64,000 nt of DNA from Tragulus kanchil (lineage: Eukaryota; Chordata; Mammalia; Artiodactyla; Tragulidae). Shown here piece after piece: positions 22,812 to 33,804 of this stretch. The stretch covers positions 203,542,939 to 203,606,938 of the forward strand of contig JAIOJX010000032.1 of the NCBI GenBank assembly GCA_022376925.1. Reading direction: 5' to 3'. How positions within the stretch are numbered: position 1 is the first letter of the stretch; every line of letters begins with the position of its first letter. A model generated the notes under the pieces. That model was not told where the DNA came from and did no database searches. It saw only the letters and a program-made list of their open reading frames with translations. A program made the translations under genes and the position numbers.

Positions 22812-25112
22812 CACCAACCGTGGCACGCTGCTCCTCCCACATCCAGGTGTGAGACTGGTGCCCTATCGTCACGCTCCATCTCGATCTAGAACCCTTCCTT
22901 CTTTCTTCTTGATGTAAGTCTTAGGAGAAAGCTAACTTTAGAAGGCTGGTGTGGCCTCTGCCCATCTGCTTTAATAAAAGAGAACCTATGGGTCAGCAGT
23001 CTTCACACCCGAACATGACCCTCTGACAACCAGGAGAGACAAAATGTGGGCATCAACGCCAGAGTCCAGGCCTTCAGCGGCAGAAGCAGCGTTAACTGAA
23101 CCCTGACTAGTGCTCTGACCTCCCGCCTGAGCCCAGCCTGGTCCCCACTGTCTGTCTGAACACGGCGTTCACCAAAGGCTGAACAGGTGAGAACCACCCA
23201 GACCGCACGGCTGACTGGGGTCACCCTAGGATGCTGTAAGAATACTGGAAACATACTCCTCTTTTTCTTCAGAAGTCCTCTTTCCTGACCTGAAAAAAAA
23301 AAGAGAGAGAAAAGGTTTATGAGGACCTGCTCATCTCTGCACTGGTGTGGCGCACGAAGGGGTATTTCAAAAGCAGGGCAAAATGAGGCTGATTCGGGTG
23401 CTTTGTCTGAATTCCTCTTTATAAACCAAGACCCACAACCAATGAAATAAAATGACAGTAATGCCTTCATCTGTTCTTTTTTTTTTTCCCCAACATATCT
23501 CCAAATTGAATCACTGAACTTAGTTCAATGTGCTTAAGTTGAAGGAGAAGCTCAAAACTCAAAAGTGGTACGGATGATAAAACGCCTTCTTTTTCTTCCA
23601 GCAATTAACTGGTCACCTTACAGAGCACTCTCTCAGGACTGAGGCCTCGAGTCTCCTTTGGAGCTGTTGTGCTGACACGTGAGCTTCCCATGAGCAAAAG
23701 GGGATGAATGAGCCATGTAGTTCTGGCCTGACTTCCTGTGACCTCCACGTGAATGGTCGGACGGCCTTATGAGTGGCAGTGGCCTGTCTGCATGCTTACG
23801 TGAGGCCCTGGTTCTCCAACCTGAACATGCCTAAGAACTGGGAAGCTTGTCAGACAAGCCGATCACTGGACCCAGCAGTCAGAGACTTCCGGATCTGCTG
23901 ATTCAGGGGAGGGGAAGCTCAGGAGTAAATAACACAACTTAACAATCGTTTGGGCTCAGGAGTAAACGAACACCAACCGTGGCACGCTGCTCCTCCCACA
24001 TCCAGGTGTGAGACTGGTGCCCTATCGCACGCTCCATCTCGATCTAGAACCCTTCCTTCTTTCTTCTTGATGTAAGTCTTAGGAGAAAGCTAACTTTAGA
24101 AGGCTGGTGTGGCCTCTGCCCATCTGCTTTAATAAAAGAGAACCTATGGGTCAGCAGTCTTCACACCCGAACATGACCCTCTGACAACCAGGAGAGACAA
24201 AATGTGGGCATCAACGCCAGAGTCCAGGCCTTCAGCGGCAGAAGCAGCGTTAACTGAACCCTGACTAGTGCTCTGACCTCCCGCCTGAGCCCAGCCTGGT
24301 CCCCACTGTCTGTCTGAACACGGCGTTCACCAAAGGCTGAACAGGTGAGAACCACCCAGACCGCACGGCTGACTGGGGTCACCCTAGGATGCTGTAAGAA
24401 TACTGGAAACATACTCCTCTTTTTCTTCAGAAGTCCTCTTTCCTGACCTGAAAAAAAAAAGAGAGAGAAAAGGTTTATGAGGACCTGCTCATCTCTGCAC
24501 TGGTGTGGCGCACGAAGGGGTATTTCAAAAGCAGGGCAAAATGAGGCTGATTCGGGTGCTTTGTCTGAATTCCTCTTTATAAACCAAGACCCACAACCAA
24601 TGAAATAAAATGACAGTAATGCCTTCATCTGTTCTTTTTTTTTTTCCCCAACATATCTCCAAATTGAATCACTGAACTTAGTTCAATGTGCTTAAGTTGA
24701 AGGAGAAGCTCAAAACTCAAAAGTGGTACGGATGATAAAACGCCTTCTTTTTCTTCCAGCAATTAACTGGTCACCTTACAGAGCACTCTCTCAGGACTGA
24801 GGCCTCGAGTCTCCTTTGGAGCTGTTGTGCTGACACGTGAGCTTCCCATGAGCAAAAGGGGATGAATGAGCCATGTAGTTCTGGCCTGACTTCCTGTGAC
24901 CTCCACGTGAATGGTCGGACGGCCTTATGAGTGGCAGTGGCCTGTCTGCATGCTTACGTGAGGCCCTGGTTCTCCAACCTGAACATGCCTAAGAACTGGG
25001 AAGCTTGTCAGACAAGCCGATCACTGGACCCAGCAGTCAGAGACTTCCGGATCTGCTGATTCAGGGGAGGGGAAGCTCAGGAGTAAATAACACAACTTAA
25101 CAATCGTTTGGG
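22812..25112. repeat. Tandem duplication D8 (period 1158 bp)
   Basis: Copy 1 is 22812-23953 and copy 2 23971-25112. The 17-bp filler ctcaggagtaaacgaa(c) is a rough copy of ctcaggagtaaataacac a few bases upstream. Copies are otherwise nearly identical (ctatcgtcacgctcc against ctatcgcacgctcc). The unit is non-repeat DNA with a 155-codon minus-strand open frame in each copy. Confidence 0.93.
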
Positions 25113-25330
25113 TTTCTCAGGTGGTGCTAGTGGTAAAGAACTCACCTGCCAACGCAGGAGACGTTGAAAGACACGGGTTCAATCCCTGGGTCAGGAAGAA
25201 CCCCTGGAGTAGGAAATGGCAACCCACTCCAGTATTCTCGCCTGGAGAATCCCATGGACAGAGGAGCCTGGTGGGCTACAGTTCACGGGGTCACAAAGAG
25301 TTGGACACAACTGAAGCGACTTAGCACAGT
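25108..25330 (+). mobile_element. Bov-tA SINE
   Basis: Diverged head (gggtttctcaggtggtgct), Bov-A body gaaatggcaacccactccag, end gacacaactgaagcgactta. Target-site duplication acaacttaacaatc / acaactttaacaatc (25092-25105 and 25331-25345). The D8 boundary falls at its first bases. Confidence 0.88.
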
Positions 25331-26950
25331 ACAACTTTAACAATCATCAGCATTTAGCCAGTCTTACTTGGAAGACTTAAGATCAGCGTTTCTCAGGGTA
25401 TCTCCTAGTGACTTACTTGGATTAGAATTACTGGGAAAGGGCTTCAATGTGGGTTACACAGAGATTACTTTTCTCTGTGTGTGACAACCTCTGTGATAAA
25501 CAAGAATTTGTTTTTCTTATGAATTCTTTTAAGTCAGAAATCAATCACCACGACCTGCAGAGGAACAGGGTGGTGGAGATAACATAACGGCCAGGAGGCA
25601 GGATGCCTGAGAAGATCCTCCGAAGTAAAAGAGACCTCCGGCAACTTCTGCAAAATACACATAGCTCTCCCCAAGAGTGGAATCATAAGTTAAACCCCAG
25701 GGAACACGGCCTCTGACTGTCATGGTGAAGTTGAACACTATAAACCCACTGTCCAAAAGGCCCGGTCAGATATCACCTGTGGTAGAAGGGCTGGGATGGA
25801 ACCCTGGATCAAAAGAGAGTAACGGGCGTCAGGAGGCTGGGTCACCCAGGCCGCGCCTTCCTGCTGCACAGAAGGGGCAGCATCATCTCTGATTACCCTC
25901 AGGAGTCCTGACAGAATCATCCCCTCCTAAGCCCTGAGCCGGGGCAGAAGCAGGAGTGATTCTGTTGGAAGGAAACAATGATGATAAGGTTACTCTTTGA
26001 GGGAAGGCTGATTAACTGCCATTTATCCACACATTTTCCGAACTGAGGTTGAGATCCACATTCAGCGCAATTGCCGCGGAGCCCACATGCTGCTTCCTCT
26101 CACTGTTGCGGGAGCCCAAGGCCTTCTGGCATGCCATTTCATCCCTCAGGGAAGAGGCTGGAACTAGAGACTGTCCTCAAAGATTGAGGGCGGGGAGGTC
26201 CTCAGGTGGCATTCTGCCTGACTGTCCCTCTGCCTCTCCATTTATCTGCTGGAAACAGCAGGTTCTGGGCGAGCCTTCTGAGATGGAAAGCCTCGCGGGA
26301 ACTTGGGTGGGGCCCTGGAGAAGCAGCATGAAATGTGACCTTTGTAACAGCTGGCCACTTCTGGGCCGTACCCAGCTTCAGGTAAATTTGGGCTGCACCA
26401 CACCACTGCTTATTTCGGTCTGGTGTAATTTTGTTCTGTTTTAACACGAATTTGTTGTCCAAACTGGTAGGCTTTGTACAAAAAAAAAAGAAAAAAAACA
26501 AACCTGAACTTCTGAATTCTTCAAATACAGATGCAGACAACATTGCGCTTGCATGCTCACAACTCAAAACTCAGGGAAGCTGGCCTGTGCCCAGTCCCCT
26601 CCCCACAGTGAGCCTGACCTCCCGCCCTCTCTAGAACCAGGGTCCCTCCTAGCTCTTTATCACTGAACCTGCGGCGCTTTCTAACAGAAGCTAAGAAGCA
26701 AGTGAAGTATTTCCTTGTAGCTGTGCAGCTACCAGAAGTGAGAAGGCAAAAGGCGATGGGAAGCCTGCTTTAGGAGAACAGGGAGAGGGTGCTTTCCTTT
26801 ATAGAACTGTGACTATGCAAATAATCTATGTACCTCAGTGATATAATTTAAGCGGCTGTTTTGAAATAATCTCCTCTCCAACTTCACAGATTTACTTTAC
26901 CTGTCCCGTGCCCAAAGGCAACTCAGGCCACACAGCGACATGGAATCTAG
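25331..26950. other. Single-copy stretch, no repeat recognised
   Basis: About 1.6 kb outside any duplication. Open frames at 25541-25756 (-) and 26049-26444 (+) lack domains and convincing splice sites. An A-rich tract lies at 26478-26500. It may hold undetected exons, but none can be supported. Confidence 0.4.
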
Positions 26951-26954
26951 CACA

Positions 26955-27180
26955 AGGATTTTCAAACCATAGGTCACGACCCATCAGTGAGTCATGAAAT
27001 CCATTTAGAGGATCACCACCAGCCTTTCTTTCTTTTTTCATCTTTCTTTTTTCTATAGCAAAGCACAGTGATGACAGTGTATTGCAAACAGTAAAGATAA
27101 TATTACATACATTTTTTTTGTTTGTTTTATATACAGATACACCCAGTCATGATGCAGAACGCATTTTTAAACTGCTGGTG
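26955..27180. mobile_element. Old interspersed repeat, class uncertain
   Basis: aaaccataggtcacgaccca at the left and ttttaaactgctggtgaccg at the right resemble imperfect inverted ends known from an old mammalian dispersed repeat. I cannot name the family with confidence. Confidence 0.35.
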
Positions 27181-27437
27181 ACCGGTTATAAAAAAAAAAG
27201 GAAAACACGGTGTTCTACCACGGCCACCAAGGCAGCCAACCAGAAGAGCACGTGGGGCTGCAGCCCTGCCTCTTCTTGGCCGTGTCAGGGGGTGGAGGTG
27301 GAGAGAGGAACAGCGGGTTCTGGGTCATCTCCTCCTCGAAGACACACTTCTGGGGACAAGGTGTGAGCTGGTCCAATGCCAAGGCTGGTGGATGGCAGAG
27401 TTGCGTCCAGCTCCATCCTGGGCTTCCGGTCTCTTAC

Positions 27438-27750
27438 CACCTCCAGGGCCCACGTGCCTCTTTCCCCAGAAGTTCTACGAGAAGGTTTGAGAACCTGACA
27501 GTTATAATACTGGTGAGCCCATGTCGGAGATACAGCACTTTGGGGGATCCTCAGAGATGTTCATGTCTATCAGCATTAGCTCTGGAAATGCGGCAGCGGG
27601 CTGCAGGAGCACCGTGTGACACACAGCCTGGGACAAGGCTGCCACGCTATGAGCTTTGTCCACATCACAGAGCTGGTCAGTGAGGCGGCTGAAACAAGGC
27701 TCCCCATCTCCCACCTTCCGACCCAGATTCCAAATGCATTGCCCCAGGTC
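27438..27750 (-). CDS. Possible internal coding exon, unidentified (D9 copy 1, frameshifted)
   Basis: Read on the minus strand, gcttttgaaag at 27751-27761 can serve as a splice acceptor and gtaagagac at 27437-27429 is a strong donor. Between them one frame starts DLGQCIWNLGRKVGDGEP, continues SRLTDQLCDVDKAHSVAAL and includes LMLIDMNISEDPPK. It is open for about 80 codons, well balanced and free of repeats. In this copy a missing base near 27527 throws the frame into a stop (CCISDMGSPVL). I do not recognise the protein. It could be a true exon, a decayed exon or pseudogene, or a chance frame. Confidence 0.3.
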
Positions 27751-28507
27751 CTTTCAAAAGCAAGTACGTGCTGATTCATAGATGTCCCCTGGGCTCCCAG
27801 TATCTGTTTGGATTTACTGGGCTCCCAGGTTTTCCATACTTAGAGGAGACAACAGACAGCTAGTTGAAAGCTGGAGAGAAACCTTTAACCAGCGGGGCAC
27901 AAGAGAATCTATACCTGGGAAGCTTCTGCAGTGTCCATGGCATCATTCCAGGCCCCTAGAGGTAGTAACTTCTAGAAAAGGAACCCAGTCACGTACATGA
28001 GAATTGCTGCCTGAAGCCTTACGCCAGAGAGCAGGCTGAACTCACTAGTGGCTCAGCAGCAGAAGGTAAGCCTTTCTGCCCCGTCCTGAGTTGCCTACTT
28101 TCTCCTAACACAAGTGTTAATGAACTCTGACTTGACCCACAGGCTGAGGGAGGAAGCAACAGTAAAGATAATATTACATACATTTTTTTGTTTGTTTTAT
28201 ATACAGATACACCCAGGCAGGATGCAGAACGCATTTTTAAACTGCTGGTGACCGGTTATAAAAAAAAAAGGAAAACACGGTGTTCTACCACGGCCACCAA
28301 GGCAGCCAACCAGAAGAGCACGTGGGGCTGCAGCCCTGCCTCTTCTTGGCCGTGTCAGGGGGTGGAGGTGGAGAGAGGAACAGCGGGTTCTGGGTCATCT
28401 CCTCCTCGAAGACACACTTCTGGGGACAAGGTGTGAGCTGGTCCAATGCCAAGGCTGGTGGATGGCAGAGTTGCGTCCAGCTCCATCCTGGGCTTCCGGT
28501 CTCTTAC

Positions 28508-28821
28508 CACCTCCAGGGCCCACGTGCCTCTTTCCCCAGAAGTTCTACGAGAAGGTTTGAGAACCTGACAGTTATAATACTGGTGAGCCCATGTACGGAG
28601 ATACAGCACTTTGGGGGATCCTCAGAGATGTTCATGTCTATCAGCATTAGCTCTGGAAATGCGGCAGCGGGCTGCAGGAGCACCGTGTGACACACAGCCT
28701 GGGACAAGGCTGCCACGCTATGAGCTTTGTCCACATCACAGAGCTGGTCAGTGAGGCGGCTGAAACAAGGCTCCCCATCTCCCACCTTCCGACCCAGATT
28801 CCAAATGCATTGCCCCAGGTC
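28508..28821 (-). CDS. Possible internal coding exon, unidentified (D9 copy 2, open throughout)
   Basis: The same segment as 27438-27750 with the extra base present, 314 bp long. The minus-strand frame is now open from acceptor (aaag at 28822-28825) to donor (gtaagag from 28507), about 104 codons, phase 0 to phase 2. After ISEDPPKCCIS it goes on to HGLTSIITVRFSNLLVELLG and ends at GPWR. Intact frame plus both splice signals is the best coding evidence in the window. No domain, signal peptide or membrane segment is evident and the family is not recognised. An alternative is an old pseudogene fragment. Confidence 0.35.
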
Positions 28822-29765
28822 CTTTCAAAAGCAAGTACGTGCTGATTCATAGATGTCCCCTGGGCTCCCAGTATCTGTTTGGATTTACTGGGCTCCCAGG
28901 TTTTCCATACTTAGAGGAGACAACAGACAGCTAGTTGAAAGCTGGAGAGAAACCTTTAACCAGCGGGGCACAAGAGAATCTATACCTGGGAAGCTTCTGC
29001 AGTGTCCATGGCATCATTCCAGGCCCCTAGAGGTAGTAACTTCTAGAAAAGGAACCCAGTCACGTACATGAGAATTGCTGCCTGAAGCCTTACGCCAGAG
29101 AGCAGGCTGAACTCACTAGTGGCTCAGCAGCAGAAGGTAAGCCTTTCTGCCCCGTCCTGAGTTGCCTACTTTCTCCTAACACAAGTGTTAATGAACTCTG
29201 ACTTGACCCACAGGCTGAGGGGAGGAAGGCAACAGCCTCATGGACTCAAGGCTCTATTCCCCAGTGACCCTGAGCTGGCTTGCCTGAGACTCAGGTGGGA
29301 TTCCCTGGTGCTCGTTAAAAGCTCAGCAGGTATCCTCTACCCAGGGAGGCCCACAGGCAATTCAGATATGATTAGAGACGCTTGTTCAATATTCAAAATG
29401 TAAAACACAGAGGCTGCTGAACCAGCACTTTGAAAAGTTAATTAAATGCCAGGTTTCTTTTTAAGAGCTACTCCATCACTTGCTGACTGCTTTGGCCATT
29501 TTGCAGAATGATGCTTTAACTCCGGACAATGAGAGTCCCTCACCTCCCACCTTGTGGAGACAGGTGACAGAAGCGAGGGCACCCTGGCCTCCTGCTCTGC
29601 AGCAAGGGACGCCCTGGACCTGGTCAGTAACTTGGCAAGAGGGGAAACCACGGACCTCTCTGTGTGGTGCTTTATCACACAGTTTCATGTGAAGCCACAT
29701 GTTTTTTAAACATGAGTTTCCAGATGGAACCTTAAGGGCACTGCTGGGTTTTCCATACTTTCCCT

Positions 29766-29910
29766 TTATTTTTATTTTATTTACTTTTAAATTATTTTTA
29801 TTTATTTTTATCTTTTGGTGAGACCTTAGTTCCCTGACCAGGGATTGAACCTGTGCCCCCTGCAAGGGAAGCAAAGAGTCTTAACCTCTGGATCAGGAGG
29901 GAAATCCCTT
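29766..29910 (-). mobile_element. CHR SINE fragment
   Basis: Minus-strand 5' half of a CHR SINE (ttccctgaccagggattgaa on the plus strand) with a T/A-rich tail at its left. Flanks ggttttccatactttcc and ggttttccttattttcc look like a target-site duplication. Confidence 0.8.
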
Positions 29911-30114
29911 GGTTTTCCTTATTTTCCTTTAAAACCCAGTCCCTCAACTCCACACTCAACCAGTCCCCTCCTGGTGTTCACCCCTGCTTCTCTACCATCT
30001 GCACTAGGTGTCTCCTAGCTCCACACATCCAACCTCAATTCTCAGGGAACAAGACCATTCCCAGGCCCTCACCCTGACAAACCTGTCACAAGAAGACTGA
30101 TGACTGATGATAAC

Positions 30115-30303
30115 AAGAGTTAACATTTATGGAACTTACTGGGTACCGGCACTCTTATTTACCTATTTCTATTATATAATACTACATATTACACATTTAA
30201 CGTGTTCCCTTTAATAGATAAGGAGACTGGAGCTCAGAGCAAAGTAAATTGCCTAAGGTCACCCAGCTAGAAAGATGTAAGGCCAGAATACAAAGCCTGG
30301 TTC
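30115..30303 (-). mobile_element. MIR SINE
   Basis: Reverse-oriented MIR: aacatttatggaacttactg, aaggagactggagctcagag, cctaaggtcacccagctaga. This copy has a small deletion relative to 31226-31415. Confidence 0.85.
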
Positions 30304-30875
30304 TTAACTCTGACTTGACCCACAGGCTGAGGGAGGAAGGCAACAGCCTCATGGACTCAAGGCTCTATTCCCCAGTGACCCTGAGCTGGCTTGCCTGAGA
30401 CTCAGGTGGGATTCCCTGGTGCTCGTTAAAAGCTCAGCAGGTATCCTCTACCCAGGGAGGCCCACAGGCAATTCAGATATGATTAGAGACGCTTGTTCAA
30501 TATTCAAAATGTAAAACACAGAGGCTGCTGAACCAGCACTTTGAAAAGTTAATTAAATGCCAGGTTTCTTTTTAAGAGCTACTCCATCACTTGCTGACTG
30601 CTTTGGCCATTTTGCAGAATGATGCTTTAACTCCGGACAATGAGAGTCCCTCACCTCCCACCTTGTGGAGACAGGTGACAGAAGCGAGGGCACCCTGGCC
30701 TCCTGCTCTGCAGCAAGGGACGCCCTGGACCTGGTCAGTAACTTGGCAAGAGGGGAAACCACGGACCTCTCTGTGTGGTGCTTTATCACACAGTTTCATG
30801 TGAAGCCACATGTTTTTAAACATGAGTTTCAGATGGAACCTTAAGGGCACTGCTGGGTTTTCCATATTTTCCCCT

Positions 30876-31020
30876 TTATTTTTATTTTATTTACTTTTAA
30901 ATTATTTTTATTTATTTTTATCTTTTGGTGAGACCTTAGTTCCCTGACCAGGGATTGAACCTGTGCCCCCTGCAAGGGAAGCAAAGAGTCTTAACCTCTG
31001 GATCAGGAGGGAAATCCCTT
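30876..31020 (-). mobile_element. CHR SINE fragment (D10 second copy)
   Basis: Copy of 29766-29910 at about +1110 bp. Confidence 0.8.
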
Positions 31021-31225
31021 GGTTTTCCTTATTTTCCTTTAAAACCCAGTCCCTCAACTCCACACTCAACCAGTCCCCTCCTGGTGTTCACCCCTGCTTC
31101 TCTACCATCTGCACTAGGTGTCTCCTAGCTCCACACATCCAACCTCAATTCTCAGGGAACAAGACCATTCCCAGGCCCTCACCCTGACAAACCTGTCACA
31201 AGAAGACTGATGACTGATGATAACA

Positions 31226-31415
31226 AGAGTTAACATTTATGGAACTTACTGGGTACCGGCACTCTTATTTACCTATTTCTATTATATAATACTACATATT
31301 ACACATTTAACGTGTTCCCTTTAATAGATAAGGAGACTGGAGCTCAGAGCAGTAAAGTAACTTGCCTAAGGTCACCCAGCTAGAAAGATGTAAGGCCAGA
31401 ATACAAAGCCTGGTT
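31226..31415 (-). mobile_element. MIR SINE (D10 second copy)
   Basis: Copy of 30115-30303 and the better preserved of the two. Confidence 0.85.
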
Positions 31416-31679
31416 CTTAACTCCTACATGATAGAGCCCTGCAGGTTGTTCTACTGGCCAGGGAAAGGGCTCGTTCTACATTCTGCTTCAAAGGCAATTA
31501 ATATTTCCCCTGATGAGACGAGGGTATACTTTCAACTGAAAGGTGGCACAAGAGCTTTGTACCATGTGGTTGGTAATGTTGGTTGAGTTGTTTGGCGTGA
31601 TTGTTCATATATTTTTATTTGTAACATGACAGTTCATGTCATGGCAGAACGGCAGATCCCATCTAGCCAGGCCACCCTT

Positions 31680-33804
31680 CCCGCCTTGTTCTCGCTGTTC
31701 TGAACTTCTGCTCAGATGCTATTCCTTTCTTTCGACATTTAAGAGACCACGCTGACGGGCACTGGGCACGGTTTGGTCAGTGGAGGACACGCGTGACAGC
31801 GCTGGCACATCTCGGGCCTGCAGACACACAGGAGCACGGCCCAAGCCCGGATTCCCGGCATCACCCAGGGGCTCAGAGGTAGAGAAGGACGTGAAGGTAA
31901 AAACCCTCCTGACCTGTGCAGCCCATCTCCTTGGCCCGCCCTGTAGCATCAGGCGCAAGGCCTCAGCTGCCGCCTGCACAGGTCATGTGCTGAAGGGGGA
32001 AAGGCAGCCCTAATGCAGACATCATCCCAGTTAAAATGCTGCTCTCGAGTCTAATGGAACGCTGCAGAGATCTAAATGGAGATAAAGTACCACGGCTCGA
32101 AGAACAGCCAGGAGGCTATCTTTATGCAGCATGACAGTGTTCAGTGGTTAATTAGACACCGTTAACCTATTTTAGCAGGGGACATAACTGGGATAAATGG
32201 GGAAAAGTGTCCTTGAAGTCTCTTAATACCCACAGCACATAGTGGACCCTAGACTCGCCTCCCTGCCGCAAGACTGCACGGCTTCAAATAAAGCAGAGTG
32301 CCAGACATGCAGCGCCTGGTGGAAGGCGTTCTGCTGGCCCATCCCACCCGGGCACAGCTTCTAACTGGAGAGGGATGGGAAGGGTTTGGACAAATGGTCA
32401 CCAGCGCTGCTTATTGGCCATGAGAGAAGTGTTAAGGCCACCATAAGGAGCTTACAGGGTTCCTGTGATAAAAAGAAGACACTCTGCGGACAGGGACCAA
32501 ATTTCTACATCTTCAGCAAGAGCAGCAATGAGAGACCAGCTAAAATGAAGTGAAAGCCACCTTATATGTTCAAACTCTATCACTCCTCTGGAGGAAAAGC
32601 AGTCAAAAACACCAGTTTCTTGTGAGGTTTTCAACTCTCATAATTCTTAAACTTCAATAAAATTCTCACAGGGCCTCCAAACCTCTCTGAGGTCAGTTTT
32701 ACCTGGGGGAGATGAAAAGCCCATGTCCTCATTTACCAGTCTGACAGTTTTGGCATTTAATTGAACCATTCGCTTGACCCCCGCCTTGTTCTCGCTGTTC
32801 TGAACTTCTGCTCAGATGCTATTCCTTTCTTTCGACATTTAAGAGACCACGCTGACGGGCACTGGGCACGGTTTGGTCAGTGGAGGACACGCGTGACAGC
32901 GCTGGCACATCTCGGGCCTGCAGACACACAGGAGCACGGCCCAAGCCCGGATTCCCGGCATCACCCAGGGGCTCAGAGGTAGAGAAGGACGTGAAGGTAA
33001 AAACCCTCCTGACCTGTGCAGCCCATCTCCTTGGCCCGCCCTGTAGCATCAGGCGCAAGGCCTCAGCTGCCGCCTGCACAGGTCATGTGCTGAAGGGGGA
33101 AAGGCAGCCCTAATGCAGACATCATCCCAGTTAAAATGCTGCCCCGAGTCTAATGGAACGCTGCAGAGATCTAAATGGAGATAAAGTACCACGGCTCGAA
33201 GAACAGCCAGGAGGCTATCTTTATGCAGCATGACAGTGTTCAGTGGTTAATTAGACACCGTTAACCTATTTTAGCAGGGGACATAACTGGGATAAATGGG
33301 GAAAAGTGTCCTTGAAGTCTCTTAATACCCACAGCACATAGTGGACCCTAGACTCGCCTCCCTGCCGCAAGACTGCACGGCTTCAAATAAAGCAGAGTGC
33401 CAGACATGCAGCGCCTGGTGGAAGGCGTTCTGCTGGCCCATCCCACCCGGGCACAGCTTCTAACTGGAGAGGGATGGGAAGGGTTTGGACAAATGGTCAC
33501 CAGCGCTGCTTATTGGCCATGAGAGAAGTGTTAAGGCCACCATAAGGAGCTTACAGGGTTCCTGTGATAAAAAGAAGACACTCTGCGGACAGGGACCAAA
33601 TTTCTACATCTTCAGCAAGAGCAGCAATGAGAGACCAGCTAAAATGAAGTGAAAGCCACCTTATATGTTCAAACTCTATCACTCCTCTGGAGGAAAAGCA
33701 GTCAAAAACACCAGTTTCTTGTGAGGTTTTCAACTCTCATAATTCTTAAACTTCCAATAAAATTCTCACAAGGGCCTCCAAACCTCTCTGAGGTCAGTTT
33801 TACC
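31680..33804. repeat. Tandem duplication D11 (period 1100 bp)
   Basis: Copy 1 is 31680-32703 and copy 2 32780-33804. The 76-bp filler (32704-32779) is not found elsewhere in the window. Copy 1 has single-base losses near its end (acttcaataaa against acttccaataaa). The unit is free of recognisable repeats. Its last 316 bp overlap D12 and occur a third time. Confidence 0.92.
32000..32703. other. Low-repeat stretch, possible conserved non-coding DNA
   Basis: No interspersed repeat is recognised across about 700 bp (copy at 33100-33804). The part around 32100-32230 is rich in homeodomain-like and GATA-like words (ctatctttatgcag, gtggttaattagacacc, gttaacctattttagc). This gives a hint of regulatory DNA only; no direct evidence. 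Confidence 0.25.

Larger units (their letters stand above)
27087..29235. repeat. Tandem duplication D9 (period about 1071 bp)
   Basis: Copy 1 is 27087-28157 and copy 2 28158-29235, joined at the shared word gcaacag. Copy 1 is missing bases at its end (gagggaggaagcaacag against gaggggaggaaggcaacag). A one-base difference near 27527/28598 decides the reading frame of the exon candidate. Confidence 0.92.
29194..31423. repeat. Tandem duplication D10 (period about 1111 bp)
   Basis: Copy 1 is 29194-30305 and copy 2 30306-31423, joined at the shared word aactc. Copy 1 lacks bases near its end (gagcaaagtaaattgcc against gagcagtaaagtaacttgcc). The first 40 bp also overlap D9, so they occur three times (about 28122, 29194 and 30306). 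Confidence 0.93.

Noticed and set aside
23003..23470. 155-codon minus-strand frame, duplicated at 24161-24628, with a fine pyrimidine tract and cag at about 23291
   Set aside because: The acceptor-like tract is good, but the frames after it hit stops or run without a donor. No domain is recognised, and the two copies are explained by D8.
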